Below are positions 1 to 8,142 of a stretch of DNA of 64,000 nucleotides, in pieces (the first letter of the stretch is position 1; every line of letters starts with the position of its first letter). The stretch lies in contig CASFPE010000018.1 in NCBI GenBank assembly GCA_949296575.1, positions 1-64,000 of the forward strand, in the 5' to 3' direction. Position numbers and translations under genes: made by a program. The notes below the pieces were generated by a model, which did no database searches, had not been told where the DNA came from, and was given only the letters and a program-made list of their open reading frames with translations. The DNA is from an uncultured Bacteroides sp. Its GTDB lineage: Bacteria > Bacteroidota > Bacteroidia > Bacteroidales > Bacteroidaceae.

Positions 1-351
1 GGCGTGACACTTAACATTTATCGTACGAAGAAAGGAAAGGATATTACTTTCAAAATTTATATGAGAGATAAATATCTTTTTGGAATAAGTTATACGGGCG
101 ATACCAATACAGATAAAATATTGACAGAAGCAATAGACGGTTCGGGTACATCATTTCAAAGCGGCAAAGACTGGGCTGGTTTTAGTGAACCGTCTTCCCG
201 CTATATATTGAACTTCAAGAATATGGATTCAGAAGGAATCGGCAAATTGAAAAATCCGACATCCAGAGCCGCATTCATGGATGGTCTTGTCAGTGAAATA
301 GACGCACTGATAAAGAAATTGGTGGAAGCATTCAAAAAGAAAGGACTGTAA
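1..351 (+). CDS. hypothetical protein, 5'-truncated by the window edge
   Basis: The frame is open from the first base, so the gene probably starts upstream; the GTG at 4 is only the first in-frame start-like codon. The visible 115 residues are soluble, with no membrane segment, and end in a Lys-rich helix (LIKKLVEAFKKKGL). I do not recognise the family. It is AT-richer than the housekeeping genes further on and lies 8 bases ahead of two very small genes on the same strand, which suggests a small accessory cluster. Function unknown. Confidence 0.6.
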   Translation, partial: GVTLNIYRTKKGKDITFKIYMRDKYLFGISYTGDTNTDKILTEAIDGSGTSFQSGKDWAGFSEPSSRYILNFKNMDSEGIGKLKNPTSRAAFMDGLVSEIDALIKKLVEAFKKKGL

Positions 352-359
352 TGTAGCTT

Positions 360-482
360 ATGAAACTTGGCAAATGGGGATGTTTAGCCCTCGTCCTATA
401 TCTGTGCAGGAACATTCTCTATGTCCTCTTTTGGGGACTGATAGCATTTATATGCTACGCATTAGTATATTGGATATTATGA
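360..482 (+). CDS. 40-residue single-span membrane protein
   Basis: ATG at 360 opens a 40-codon frame whose product is almost entirely hydrophobic after a short basic N-terminus (MKLGKWGCLALVLYL), with a second apolar stretch to the C-terminus (FWGLIAFICYALVYWIL). It would be a one- or two-pass inner-membrane peptide. Its TGA stop (480-482) overlaps the ATG of the next gene (479-481) as ATGA, the usual sign of translational coupling. That overlap and the strongly biased composition are the reasons for calling so short a gene. Function unknown. Confidence 0.5.
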   Translation: MKLGKWGCLALVLYLCRNILYVLFWGLIAFICYALVYWIL

Positions 483-640
483 AAATACGTGGACTGAGTT
501 TCTCTTGGAAAAGAGCGGTTGGCATAACGGCAGCCAAACAGAAGATGAGCCGAAAGACGGGAATACCCACGACCAAACAAGGTTTGGAACGGAAAGTAGG
601 CAAAATGATTCTCGATGCCATCTTTGGCAAAAAGCGGTAA
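479..640 (+). CDS. small basic protein (53 aa)
   Basis: ATG at 479 overlaps the stop of the membrane peptide before it. A longer reading from 374 in the same frame is possible, but its extra N-terminus is the out-of-frame shadow of that peptide. The product is highly basic, with motifs FSWKRAVGIT, SRKTGIPTTKQG and a C-terminal FGKKR. Small proteins of this general look (a SWKRA..GI start and an RKTGIPTT core) occur in Bacteroides; I know of no function for them. The charge suggests nucleic-acid or membrane-surface binding, which is inference. Confidence 0.55.
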   Translation: MKIRGLSFSWKRAVGITAAKQKMSRKTGIPTTKQGLERKVGKMILDAIFGKKR

Positions 641-653
641 TGCTTAGTTGGAT

Positions 654-696
654 AAAAGCGGTCGTCTCAAACTGAAATTGGGAATGCCGCTTTTTT
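654..696 (+). terminator. probable rho-independent terminator
   Basis: Arms AAAAGCGG and CCGCTTTT enclose a 25-nt loop, with the T-run continuing after the second arm, 13 bases after the stop of the small basic protein. The long loop makes it a modest call. The 300 bases that follow (about 700-1010) show no gene. Confidence 0.5.
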
Positions 697-1010
697 CATA
701 TTATATGCAATGCCGATGACATGGCCTCAAAATTCCCATTGACAGGTGTTGCCTGCTCTCTGCGCTTCTTCTGTTGTTGCGGTGTGATGCATCCATGCAA
801 GTATTGAAAGAAGAAACAGTTTATGGCAAGCGTTGGCGTGGCGGGGGGAGGATTGCATGTCTGCCTGCGGGGCATGCAGGCGGAAGCATCAGGGGGACAA
901 GCCTGATGGATGGAGGGGGGTGGGATGATTCTTCTTGGCAGTAAAGCAGATTTTACCTGTAAAGCGGGCGCGTTTTACGGGTGAAATTTCAAATTTTATA
1001 TAGAAAAGTT

Positions 1011-1147
1011 CCTTGCACGATTATTAATCGTCATGCGTGAAGATTAATAATCGTGCAGGGAAAAGTACATAGAAGTTTTTGAAAATCATTGGAAGGTTTT
1101 GCCTCACTCTTCAGGAGGATTTTCCAAAACCTTTAGGATGTTTTTCC
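1011..1147. repeat. dispersed repeat H, copy 1 (hairpin plus flank)
   Basis: It contains a perfect 15-bp inverted repeat, arms at 1015-1029 and 1042-1056 (core GATTAATAATCGTGC), around a 12-nt loop. It is followed by a flank with GGAAGGTTTTG and CCAAAACCTTT. Read on the minus strand, the whole segment matches 27800-27923 base by base over most of its length, including the flank, so this is a dispersed element and not a lone terminator. No ORF is present. Confidence 0.7.
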
Positions 1148-1180
1148 GGGCTTTGCGGGGCGTGGCGGTTTTCCAAAAGG

Positions 1181-1432
1181 TCAGCGTGGCTTTTGCCCGT
1201 AGTTGTCCCAATTGAACTCCGCGCCAATCAGTTCCAAAGCCTGGTATTTCCATGGCTCTTGGTCGAAATTGGGCGTGAATTTCGCCATCAGCCGTTTCAG
1301 GCCTTTGTCGTCGTCGGGCGTTTGCGGCGCATTGAAGCGCAACGCAAGTTCCCAGATGGATTCCGGCTCGTTGTTCCAATCCAATTGGCAGAACACCGTG
1401 CCGATGCGGGTGAGGAGATGGTTGCTTTTCAT
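1181..1432 (-). CDS. possible hypothetical protein or gene remnant (83 aa)
   Basis: The frame MKSNHLLTRIGTVFCQLDW... to ...FNWDNYGQKPR has ordinary protein-like composition (Trp-, Asn- and Asp-rich, no low complexity), unlike the Arg/Pro-rich shadows in this region. It stays open upstream to 1561, but that part overlaps the tRNA terminator and does not look coding. No promoter is evident. It may be the 3' remnant of a decayed gene. Family not recognised. Confidence 0.3.
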   Translation of the reverse strand: MKSNHLLTRIGTVFCQLDWNNEPESIWELALRFNAPQTPDDDKGLKRLMAKFTPNFDQEPWKYQALELIGAEFNWDNYGQKPR

Positions 1433-1548
1433 GCCGTCATCCAGCCGCAGGCAATGGTTGTCCAAGGGGAGTGGCCGTGGGATGGAAATCCGGGGAGAAG
1501 TTTTTCCGGGATATGCCCGGTTTCCTTTGGCGGAAGTGATAAAAAGCA

Positions 1549-1590
1549 AAACAGGATGCACCTTCAGATTCCTTCGGATGCATCCTGTTT
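1549..1590 (-). terminator. terminator of the initiator tRNA gene
   Basis: A perfect 12-bp stem (AAACAGGATGCA at 1549-1560, TGCATCCTGTTT at 1579-1590) around an 18-nt loop, followed on the minus strand by a T-rich tract. It lies 11 bases past the tRNA 3' end. Confidence 0.85.
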
Positions 1591-1601
1591 CTTTGGAAGT
1601 G

Positions 1602-1674
<73 letters not shown>

Positions 1675-1691
1675 ATTTTTTTTTCGTGGTG

Positions 1692-1722
1692 CAAAGGTAC
1701 GGCTTATGATTGGATTGTGCAA
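1692..1722 (-). promoter_or_regulatory. promoter of initiator tRNA
   Basis: On the minus strand TACCTTTG (1692-1699) is the -7 element and TTG (1720-1722) the -33 element, 20 bases apart. The tRNA 5' end is 18 bases downstream of the -7 element. Confidence 0.75.
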
Positions 1723-1834
1723 GCAAAAGGCGAAATATTTTTTGGGCTGGTGGCATTTTATGCAGATTCAAGGCTGTAAAGGCCGGTTTTTCTGCTTTGC
1801 GCTTGCGAATCTTTGGCATAAGTGTGGCGAATAT

Positions 1835-1865
1835 TTGTTTAGTAGGGGGAAAAGCTGTACTTTTG
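1835..1865 (+). promoter_or_regulatory. promoter of the tetR gene
   Basis: TTG at 1835-1837 and TACTTTTG at 1858-1865, 20 bases apart, match the Bacteroidetes consensus. The predicted transcript begins near 1872, so translation must start at 1896; the longer frame from 1710 is excluded. Confidence 0.75.
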
Positions 1866-1895
1866 CTCATCTTTTCAAGCAATGTGCATTTTGTT

Positions 1896-2486
1896 ATGGC
1901 TGTTTCGCAGACGAGGAGAGAGATTGTGAATGCTGCCCGGCAACTTTTCGCCAAGGTCGGGGTTGAGAATGCTACGATGAACGATATTGCTATTGCTTCC
2001 AAGCGTGGCCGGCGCACGTTGTATACCTATTTCAAGAACAAGGAAGATGTTTACTTGGCAGTGGTGGAGTCTGAGCTTGAGGTGTTGTCAAGGAAAATGC
2101 AGGAGGTGATGGAACGCGACATGGAGCCGGATGAAAAACTGTTAGAAATGATTTTCACGCGTTTAGACATGGTGAAGGAAGTCGTTTATCGCAACGGCAC
2201 GTTGCGCGCCGGTTTCTTCCGTGACATTTGGAGGGTGGAAAAGGTGCGGAAGAAGTTTGACATGCGGGAGGTGCTGCTGTTTGAAACTGTGCTTGGAGAG
2301 GGAAAAGAAAGGGGTATTTTCAAGATCGACGATATCCAGTTGACAGCCATGGTCATTCATTATTGCCTGAAGGGGATTGAAGTCCCTTATATACGCGGGC
2401 ATCTGGAACTGGGCTTGGATGTGAAGACGCGACGGCAGTATGTGCGCAACATGGTGTTCAATGCATTGCAGAGACAAACAATATGA
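1896..2486 (+). CDS. TetR/AcrR-family transcriptional regulator
   Basis: A 196-residue DNA-binding repressor of TetR type. The N-terminal helix-turn-helix is clear: TRREIVNAARQLFAKVGVE, then ATMNDIAIASKRGRRTLYTY and FKNKEDVY (residues about 5-55). The rest is an alpha-helical ligand/dimer domain with no recognisable effector specificity. Start chosen from the promoter position. It sits 26 bases ahead of fabG on the same strand, so it may be co-transcribed with or control the fabG unit; TetR proteins regulating lipid genes are common, but this link is inference. Confidence 0.9.
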   Translation: MAVSQTRREIVNAARQLFAKVGVENATMNDIAIASKRGRRTLYTYFKNKEDVYLAVVESELEVLSRKMQEVMERDMEPDEKLLEMIFTRLDMVKEVVYRNGTLRAGFFRDIWRVEKVRKKFDMREVLLFETVLGEGKERGIFKIDDIQLTAMVIHYCLKGIEVPYIRGHLELGLDVKTRRQYVRNMVFNALQRQTI

Positions 2487-2512
2487 TTCAAATACATTTT
2501 AACTGATTGATT

Positions 2513-3259
2513 ATGGGATTATTGAATGGTAAGACAGCGCTGATTACCGGTGCTGCGCGGGGCATAGGGAAAGCCATTGCCTTGAAGTATGCGTCTGAGG
2601 GCGCAAACATTGCATTTACGGACCTTGTGATTGACGAAAATGCGGAAAATACGGTTCGTGAGCTGGAAGCTTTCGGGGTAAAGGCAAAAGGATACGCATC
2701 CAATGCCGCCAACTTTGAGGAAACGCAAACAGTGGTGAACCAAATCAAGGAGGAATTTGGCAGCATCGACATTTTGGTCAACAACGCAGGCATCACGAAA
2801 GACGGCCTGATGATGCGCATGAGCGAAGCACAGTGGGATGCAGTCCTTACAGTCAACCTGAAATCCGCTTTCAACTTCATTCATGCATGCACTCCGATCA
2901 TGCTGCGCCAAAAGCAGGGAAGCATCATCAACATGGCTTCTGTGGTGGGCGTTCACGGCAATGCAGGCCAATGCAACTATTCGGCATCGAAAGCCGGCAT
3001 GATAGGGTTGGCTAAGTCTATCGCGCAAGAATTGGGGTCGCGAGGAATCCGTGCGAATGCCATTGCTCCGGGTTTCATCGTCACGGACATGACGGCAAAA
3101 TTGTCGGATGAAGTGAGGGAAGAATGGTGCAAGAAGATTCCTCTTCGCCGTGGCGGAACGCCGGAAGATGTGGCCAATGTGGCATTGTTTTTGGCATCGG
3201 ACATGTCCTCTTACGTCAGCGGCCAGGTTATCCAAGTGGATGGCGGCATGAACATGTAA
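2513..3259 (+). CDS. fabG: 3-oxoacyl-[acyl-carrier-protein] reductase
   Basis: A 248-residue classical short-chain dehydrogenase that reduces 3-oxoacyl-ACP with NADPH in fatty-acid elongation. Visible motifs: TGAARGIG nucleotide-binding loop near residue 12, NNAG near 90, a catalytic Ser in NMASVVG, and YSASK (Tyr and Lys of the active site) near residue 154. The C-terminus ends QVIQVDGGMNM, typical of FabG. ATG at 2513 is preferred over the TTG at 2507. Other short-chain dehydrogenases share these motifs, but length and the tail favour FabG. The next gene starts 3 bases after its stop. Confidence 0.93.
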   Translation: MGLLNGKTALITGAARGIGKAIALKYASEGANIAFTDLVIDENAENTVRELEAFGVKAKGYASNAANFEETQTVVNQIKEEFGSIDILVNNAGITKDGLMMRMSEAQWDAVLTVNLKSAFNFIHACTPIMLRQKQGSIINMASVVGVHGNAGQCNYSASKAGMIGLAKSIAQELGSRGIRANAIAPGFIVTDMTAKLSDEVREEWCKKIPLRRGGTPEDVANVALFLASDMSSYVSGQVIQVDGGMNM

Positions 3260-3262
3260 GCG

Positions 3263-3937
3263 ATGACTATTGTTTACGAGGACAACCATCTCATCATTGC
3301 CAACAAAGACAGTTCTGAGATAGTCCAAGGCGACAAGACAGGCGATACTCCTCTTTCAGAGAAAATAAAAGCATACTTGAAAGAGGAGTATGCGAAGCCT
3401 GGAAATGTGTTTCTTGGCGTTGTGCATCGGTTGGACCGGCCGGTGAGTGGCTTGGTGATGTTTGCAAAAACCAGCAAAGCCTTGTCGCGCCTGAACGACA
3501 TGTTCAGGAACGGGGAGGTGGAGAAGACTTATTGGGCCATTGTGAAGGAGCGTCCGGCGCAGGACGAAGCGGAATTGTGCCATTATCTGGTGCGCAATGA
3601 GAAGCAGAACAAGTCCTATGCGTATGACAAGGAAGTGAAAGGCTCAAAGAAAGCGCTCTTGTCTTATAAGCTCATTGCGCGTTCTGACCGTTATTATTTG
3701 CTGGAAGTCCGTTTGGAGACAGGCAGGCATCACCAGATTCGCTGCCAGTTGGCCAAAATAGGTTGCCCTATCAAGGGCGATTTGAAATATGGATTCCCGC
3801 GTTCAAATCCTGATGGCAGCATCAGCTTGCTGGCGCGCAAAATGAGTTTTGTGCATCCTGTTTCTAAAAAGCGGATAGAGGTTGAAGCGCCTTTGCCGGA
3901 AGACAAGCTGTGGAAAGCGTTTGAACCGCTCTGCTGA
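3263..3937 (+). CDS. RluA-family pseudouridine synthase without S4 domain
   Basis: A 224-residue enzyme that isomerises specific uridines in rRNA or tRNA to pseudouridine. The diagnostic catalytic motif HRLDRPVSG is near residue 53 with the nucleophilic Asp. GRHHQIRCQL and LLARKMSFVHPV are further family signatures. The protein lacks the N-terminal S4 domain of RluC/RluD, so it is the short form; the target base cannot be told. It starts 3 bases after fabG and ends at a strong terminator, so the two genes are one unit. Confidence 0.9.
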   Translation: MTIVYEDNHLIIANKDSSEIVQGDKTGDTPLSEKIKAYLKEEYAKPGNVFLGVVHRLDRPVSGLVMFAKTSKALSRLNDMFRNGEVEKTYWAIVKERPAQDEAELCHYLVRNEKQNKSYAYDKEVKGSKKALLSYKLIARSDRYYLLEVRLETGRHHQIRCQLAKIGCPIKGDLKYGFPRSNPDGSISLLARKMSFVHPVSKKRIEVEAPLPEDKLWKAFEPLC

Positions 3938-3947
3938 AACAAGTAAA

Positions 3948-3985
3948 AACCGCTGCCTTTGTATTCGCTAATACAGGCAGCGGTT
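3948..3985 (+). terminator. terminator of the tetR-fabG-rlu unit
   Basis: A long hairpin: AACCGCTGCC pairs with GGCAGCGGTT, and GTATT with AATAC inside it, closing on loop cgct. It is followed by a T-rich stretch. The next 220 bases hold nothing identifiable before the convergent gene. Confidence 0.85.
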
Positions 3986-4206
3986 CTTCTCTCAAATAGA
4001 AACGTCTGTGCTTAATTTAATTATTATGCTAATTGGATAGATGGGTTTGGTTCATCTATGCCTTAATAAGGCAACAAGGATCGTGCCAATATTTGCTGCT
4101 TTTATGCAAATCATTGTCGTTCAGCGTGATGCCTTTGCAATCTGTTTTGCCCGAAGTGTGGAAAGTGTGGAGAATATGTGGAAGCAGTGTGTAATAAATC
4201 CCTGCT

Positions 4207-5577
4207 TTATCCTTCAATGTTGTAAAGTTTGAGCTTGTTGTAAAGCGTCTTCCGGTCTATCCCCAGCAAAGCGGCTGCTTTGCTTTTGTTGTAGTTGGTT
4301 TGTTGCAGTGCTTCCAAGATTTGTTCTTTCTCCCGTTTTTCATTGCGCAGGGGGAAAGAGGCAGGAGCAGCTTCTTCTTTCATGTCATAACCTAAGTCGT
4401 TGATGCAGATGTAGTTGCTTTGCGCAAGCAATGTGGCTCGCCTTACCGTGTTTTTCAATTGTCGCAAGTTGCCGGGCCATTGGTAGCTTTGCAGGGCTTC
4501 GGCTGCTTTGAAGTCGAAGCCGAGGAGACGTTTGTTTAGTTCTTTGTTGGCTTGGTCAAGGAAAAAATTGGCAAATAGCAGGATGTCTTCTTTTCGCTCT
4601 TTCAAACTTGGCATTTTCAACGTGAATTCATTGATGCGATGGTAGAGGTCTTCCCGGAAAGAGCCTTTCTTGATGGCCTCTTGAAGGTCTTCGTTGGTGG
4701 CCGAAATGAAACGGATGTCTACTTCGATTTCTTCAATAGAGCCGACGGGGCGCACGCGGCGTTCTTGCAGTGCCCTTAATAATTGCACTTGCACCTCGTA
4801 GCCGAGGTTTCCTATCTCGTCTAAGAATATGGTTCCTCCGTTGGCTGCCACGAAAGCCCCGGTTTTGTTGGCCAATGCTCCTGTGAACGAACCTTTGATA
4901 TGGCCGAAGAATTCAGAAGCGGCCAGTTCTTTGGGTATAGAGCCGCAATCGATGGCAATGAAGGGTTTGTCTGCTCTGTTGCTTAATTGGTGGATGCGGT
5001 GCGCCACATATTCTTTCCCGGTTCCGCTTGCGCCGTTTATTAATACCGACATGGAAGTTGGCGCCACCAACTTCACATAGTTGAACAGTTGTTTTGCAGC
5101 TTCGCTGTTCCCTTCCAAATATCCTTCTTGCCATGCCTGGTTGCCATTGTTGTGTCCTGCGGCTGCATGCTCAGGAGATTTTGTTTTCTTCTGGCTTTCA
5201 TCTGCGGCTGGTTGCGGGCAAGAAAGGGCATCGTTGATTTTCTTCAAGAGTTCGTCAGGATTGACAGGCTTGGATATGTAATCGCTTGCCCCTGACTTGA
5301 TGGCAGTTACGGCTGTTTGTATTTCCGCATATCCAGTCATGATGATAAGGGGAAGGTGTCGCTTCTTTTCGTTCATCCATTCCAATAGCTGGATTCCGTC
5401 GCCGTCTGGCAACCGCAGGTCAGAAAGAACCAGCCCATACGTGTTATGTTGAAGCAGCTTGCGTGCATGCGCAATGCTGCTGGCAGTGTCTACCGTAAAC
5501 CCTTTTTTGGTGAGCCATGTTTTGAGCATGACTCCAAAGGTGATGTCGTCTTCTATGATCAGTATGGAAGCGGTCAT
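4207..5577 (-). CDS. sigma-54-dependent response regulator (NtrC family)
   Basis: A 456-residue transcription activator in three parts. Residues 1-120 are a receiver with phosphoacceptor Asp in LVLSDLRLPDGDG (about 54). Residues about 155-395 are an AAA+ domain with Walker A GASGTGKE (about 186), a sigma-54 contact loop reading GSFTGA instead of GAFTGA (about 231), and Walker B GGTIFLDEIG. Residues 425-456 are a Fis-type helix-turn-helix (NKSKAAALLGIDRKTLYNK). It lies 75 bases downstream of the hybrid histidine kinase and is its likely partner. TATTTTTG at 5600-5607 could be an internal promoter but lacks a good -33. Confidence 0.93.
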   Translation of the reverse strand: MTASILIIEDDITFGVMLKTWLTKKGFTVDTASSIAHARKLLQHNTYGLVLSDLRLPDGDGIQLLEWMNEKKRHLPLIIMTGYAEIQTAVTAIKSGASDYISKPVNPDELLKKINDALSCPQPAADESQKKTKSPEHAAAGHNNGNQAWQEGYLEGNSEAAKQLFNYVKLVAPTSMSVLINGASGTGKEYVAHRIHQLSNRADKPFIAIDCGSIPKELAASEFFGHIKGSFTGALANKTGAFVAANGGTIFLDEIGNLGYEVQVQLLRALQERRVRPVGSIEEIEVDIRFISATNEDLQEAIKKGSFREDLYHRINEFTLKMPSLKERKEDILLFANFFLDQANKELNKRLLGFDFKAAEALQSYQWPGNLRQLKNTVRRATLLAQSNYICINDLGYDMKEEAAPASFPLRNEKREKEQILEALQQTNYNKSKAAALLGIDRKTLYNKLKLYNIEG

Positions 5578-5652
5578 TTTGATATCCTTTGCAAGGATAC
5601 AAAAATACGTTTCTTTCCCTTATTCTGTTTGTATTGTTAATACCTTTTAATA

Positions 5653-8130
5653 TTATTCGAGGAGTGTTTTCCCTTCTTTTATTACCTTTTCGATGTGCAG
5701 AATGGCGGCTTGTGCCTGTTGCTTCATGTCGTCGGTGAATGGGGAAGTTCGGTTTGTTTCCAGCCATGCCAAAGCGGAGGTGCATTCTTCCGCATGGATC
5801 ATGCGCATCAAGGGGAGTATTTTATGTGCTAAAGCAGTGATTCTTGTGGCATTTTGGGCTGAAAGGGCTTCTTGCAGCGCATGGTTGTTCGATTCTGTTT
5901 CTTGAATAAATGTTTTTAATATTTCGTTTGCTGCTTGGGCATCGCCTTCTGAAAAGGCTGTGAGCGCATGGAAATTCAGCGTATTGCCATTGCGGGCAAA
6001 ACTTGTTCCTGTCTTTTGCTCAGGCATGGAAAGCCGGCATTGAGGGCAGGCTTTCAATAGCGCGTCTTTCAATTCTTCCAAAGAAAAGGGTTTATGCAAG
6101 CAGGTGATGAACCCTTTTGGCTGGAAGTCTGCTTCTTCCATGTCGCTTCGGGCTGTTACGGCAACGACCGGGACGTTTGCTATATCATTGTTGCCGGACT
6201 CCTTTAGGCACTTTGCCAGCGTGAAACCATCAATGGCAGGCATTTGTACATCTGTAAGGAGGATGTCGAACTTCTGCCGTTTCATTTTTCCCATTAGTTC
6301 GTCCGGGTGTTGGCAGCACGTGGCTTTAGCGTTCAATTGTTCCAGCATGGCTGCAGTGAGGTCTAATTGCAGGCGGTCATCGTCAATCAGCAGGACATTT
6401 AAGGGTGCGATGGTTGCAGGTGGTTCCTTGCCTGTATCTTCTTCCTTTGCGGCAGTTGGCAGAGGCAGGTATACGGTGAACAGGCTGCCTTTGCCGATGG
6501 TGCTGTTGACGGTGATTTGCCCTTTGAGCAATGCCACTAATTTATGGACGATGGCAAGGCCCAGGCCGAATCCTTCTTCGCCTTGCGCGTTCTTCAATCG
6601 TGTGAATTCTTGGAAAATCTTTTCTTGTTCCTCTTTGGCTATGCCTTTCCCCGTGTCGCCGACGAGGATGATGAGTTGTCCTTCGCTATAATTTACGGTG
6701 AGGGAGACATTTCCTTTGGAGGTGAATTTTATGGCATTGGAAACAAGGTTGTCCACAATCTGGCGGATGCGGAAGGGGTCTCCTTTGCAAAGGTTTCCGT
6801 TTAAGGCCGGTGTTATTTTGTAGTGGAATTCTAATTGCTTTTTTTGTGCAATGGGAATGAACGAAGCGTTGATTTCGTCGAATAGTTGTTTGGGGCTGAA
6901 CGGCAGGGCGTTAATTTCCATCTTGTTGGAATCCAGTTTATGGTAATCCAATAAGCTTTTCACTAAATTCAGCAAATGTTCGGATGAGCGTTTGATGTTG
7001 TGCAGATAATTCAGTTGGCGTTCATCGGAAAGCAGGCGTTCCAGCAGGTCGATGTAGCCTATGATGGAGCCTACGGGTGCTTTGAGGTCGTGGGTGATGG
7101 CCAGCATCAGCCGTTCGCGTGTTTTCAGCAAGTCTTCTGCCTTTTGCTTGGCTTTCTCCAATTCGCGCCGGTAGCGGTTGCTTTTTGTGATGTCCCTCCA
7201 AATGAGAATCAAGAACACGAGCGCCAGCACAGTGGATCCGATAGCTATTATCCCGATGGTTTGCATGGATTCTTTCCGGATGAGTTGCACTTGCTCCATC
7301 CTTGCGAGCGAGCGGTTGATTTCTTCCTGTTCAAAGTCCCTTAATATCTGGTTGATTTGGGAGGTTAGTATTTGGCTGTCATAGCGCAAGCGTGCTGCTT
7401 TTGCTTGCAGCATCTTGACCCGTTTTTGTTGCTTGTCGTTGATTTCTATTTGTATGCTCCGCAGGATGCTGACCACGGTGTCGGCGGGATTGTATTCAAA
7501 GGTCAGGGTGTCGGTGATGATTTCGTGTGAAGTGTTGGTCACCGTTGCCGTGTCCCTTTTCCGTGGCATGAATGCTTCGGCCAAGCGTTTGAAGAAACCT
7601 TTCTTTTCTTGTGGCATTTGATAGGAATCCTGCTTCACGACCACCTTTTTTTGCACCCGGTCCTGTTTTACTACGGAATCCTGCCGTTCGATGATTTGCT
7701 GCACGTTTTGTTGGTAGGCATGATCCAAGGTCGTGTCATTAAGGGCTTTTAGCAGCCCCAGCATGTTCTGTTCTTTCCTTGACAGCAGCCAGGAAATGCT
7801 GTCCATCCGTTGCCATTGCAGGGAATCCGATGCCAAGTGGCGCAGGCTGTCTATCAGCGCTGAGGCTTTGCGCATGGACTTCCGGTAGGCAGAATAGTCC
7901 GACAGATTGCCTATGCTGAGCGATTGTCCGATGGCTTCTGCTTCGTACAGTTGGGCCAACGTGCTGTTCAGCAGTTTCCGTTTGGTTTCCATTTCTTCTT
8001 CATAGGCATCGGGTTCAGCTAATTGTTCCATCTCTTGGTAGACGAACAAGGCGGAATACACCAACAGCGAGATGAGGAGGATGTAGCCGATGGTGACTTC
8101 AAACTTGATCCATTTGCTTTGCTTTTGCAT
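5653..8130 (-). CDS. hybrid histidine kinase with receiver and HPt domains
   Basis: An 825-residue inner-membrane sensor. A membrane segment at about 12-31 and another at about 290-312 bracket a helical periplasmic sensor that is rich in coiled-coil-like sequence. Next come HisKA with phospho-His in AITHDLKAP (about 346), an HATPase with GDTGKGIA and GFGLGLAIV, a receiver with NVLLIDDD (about 578) and acceptor Asp in LLTDVQMP (about 624), and a C-terminal HPt domain with His in ALAHKILP (about 767). The full relay could pass phosphate to the NtrC-type regulator encoded next. The signal is unknown; neighbours are an exporter and envelope proteases. Confidence 0.93.
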   Translation of the reverse strand: MQKQSKWIKFEVTIGYILLISLLVYSALFVYQEMEQLAEPDAYEEEMETKRKLLNSTLAQLYEAEAIGQSLSIGNLSDYSAYRKSMRKASALIDSLRHLASDSLQWQRMDSISWLLSRKEQNMLGLLKALNDTTLDHAYQQNVQQIIERQDSVVKQDRVQKKVVVKQDSYQMPQEKKGFFKRLAEAFMPRKRDTATVTNTSHEIITDTLTFEYNPADTVVSILRSIQIEINDKQQKRVKMLQAKAARLRYDSQILTSQINQILRDFEQEEINRSLARMEQVQLIRKESMQTIGIIAIGSTVLALVFLILIWRDITKSNRYRRELEKAKQKAEDLLKTRERLMLAITHDLKAPVGSIIGYIDLLERLLSDERQLNYLHNIKRSSEHLLNLVKSLLDYHKLDSNKMEINALPFSPKQLFDEINASFIPIAQKKQLEFHYKITPALNGNLCKGDPFRIRQIVDNLVSNAIKFTSKGNVSLTVNYSEGQLIILVGDTGKGIAKEEQEKIFQEFTRLKNAQGEEGFGLGLAIVHKLVALLKGQITVNSTIGKGSLFTVYLPLPTAAKEEDTGKEPPATIAPLNVLLIDDDRLQLDLTAAMLEQLNAKATCCQHPDELMGKMKRQKFDILLTDVQMPAIDGFTLAKCLKESGNNDIANVPVVAVTARSDMEEADFQPKGFITCLHKPFSLEELKDALLKACPQCRLSMPEQKTGTSFARNGNTLNFHALTAFSEGDAQAANEILKTFIQETESNNHALQEALSAQNATRITALAHKILPLMRMIHAEECTSALAWLETNRTSPFTDDMKQQAQAAILHIEKVIKEGKTLLE

Positions 8131-8142
8131 GCCGGTTGGGAG

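Noticed and set aside
374-640. 88-residue reading of the small basic protein
   Set aside because: The extra 35 N-terminal residues are the out-of-frame shadow of the 40-residue membrane peptide; the ATGA overlap supports 479 as the start.
4041-4232. 63-codon plus-strand frame after the fabG unit
   Set aside because: Cys/Phe-rich, overlaps the 3' end of the response regulator, no promoter.
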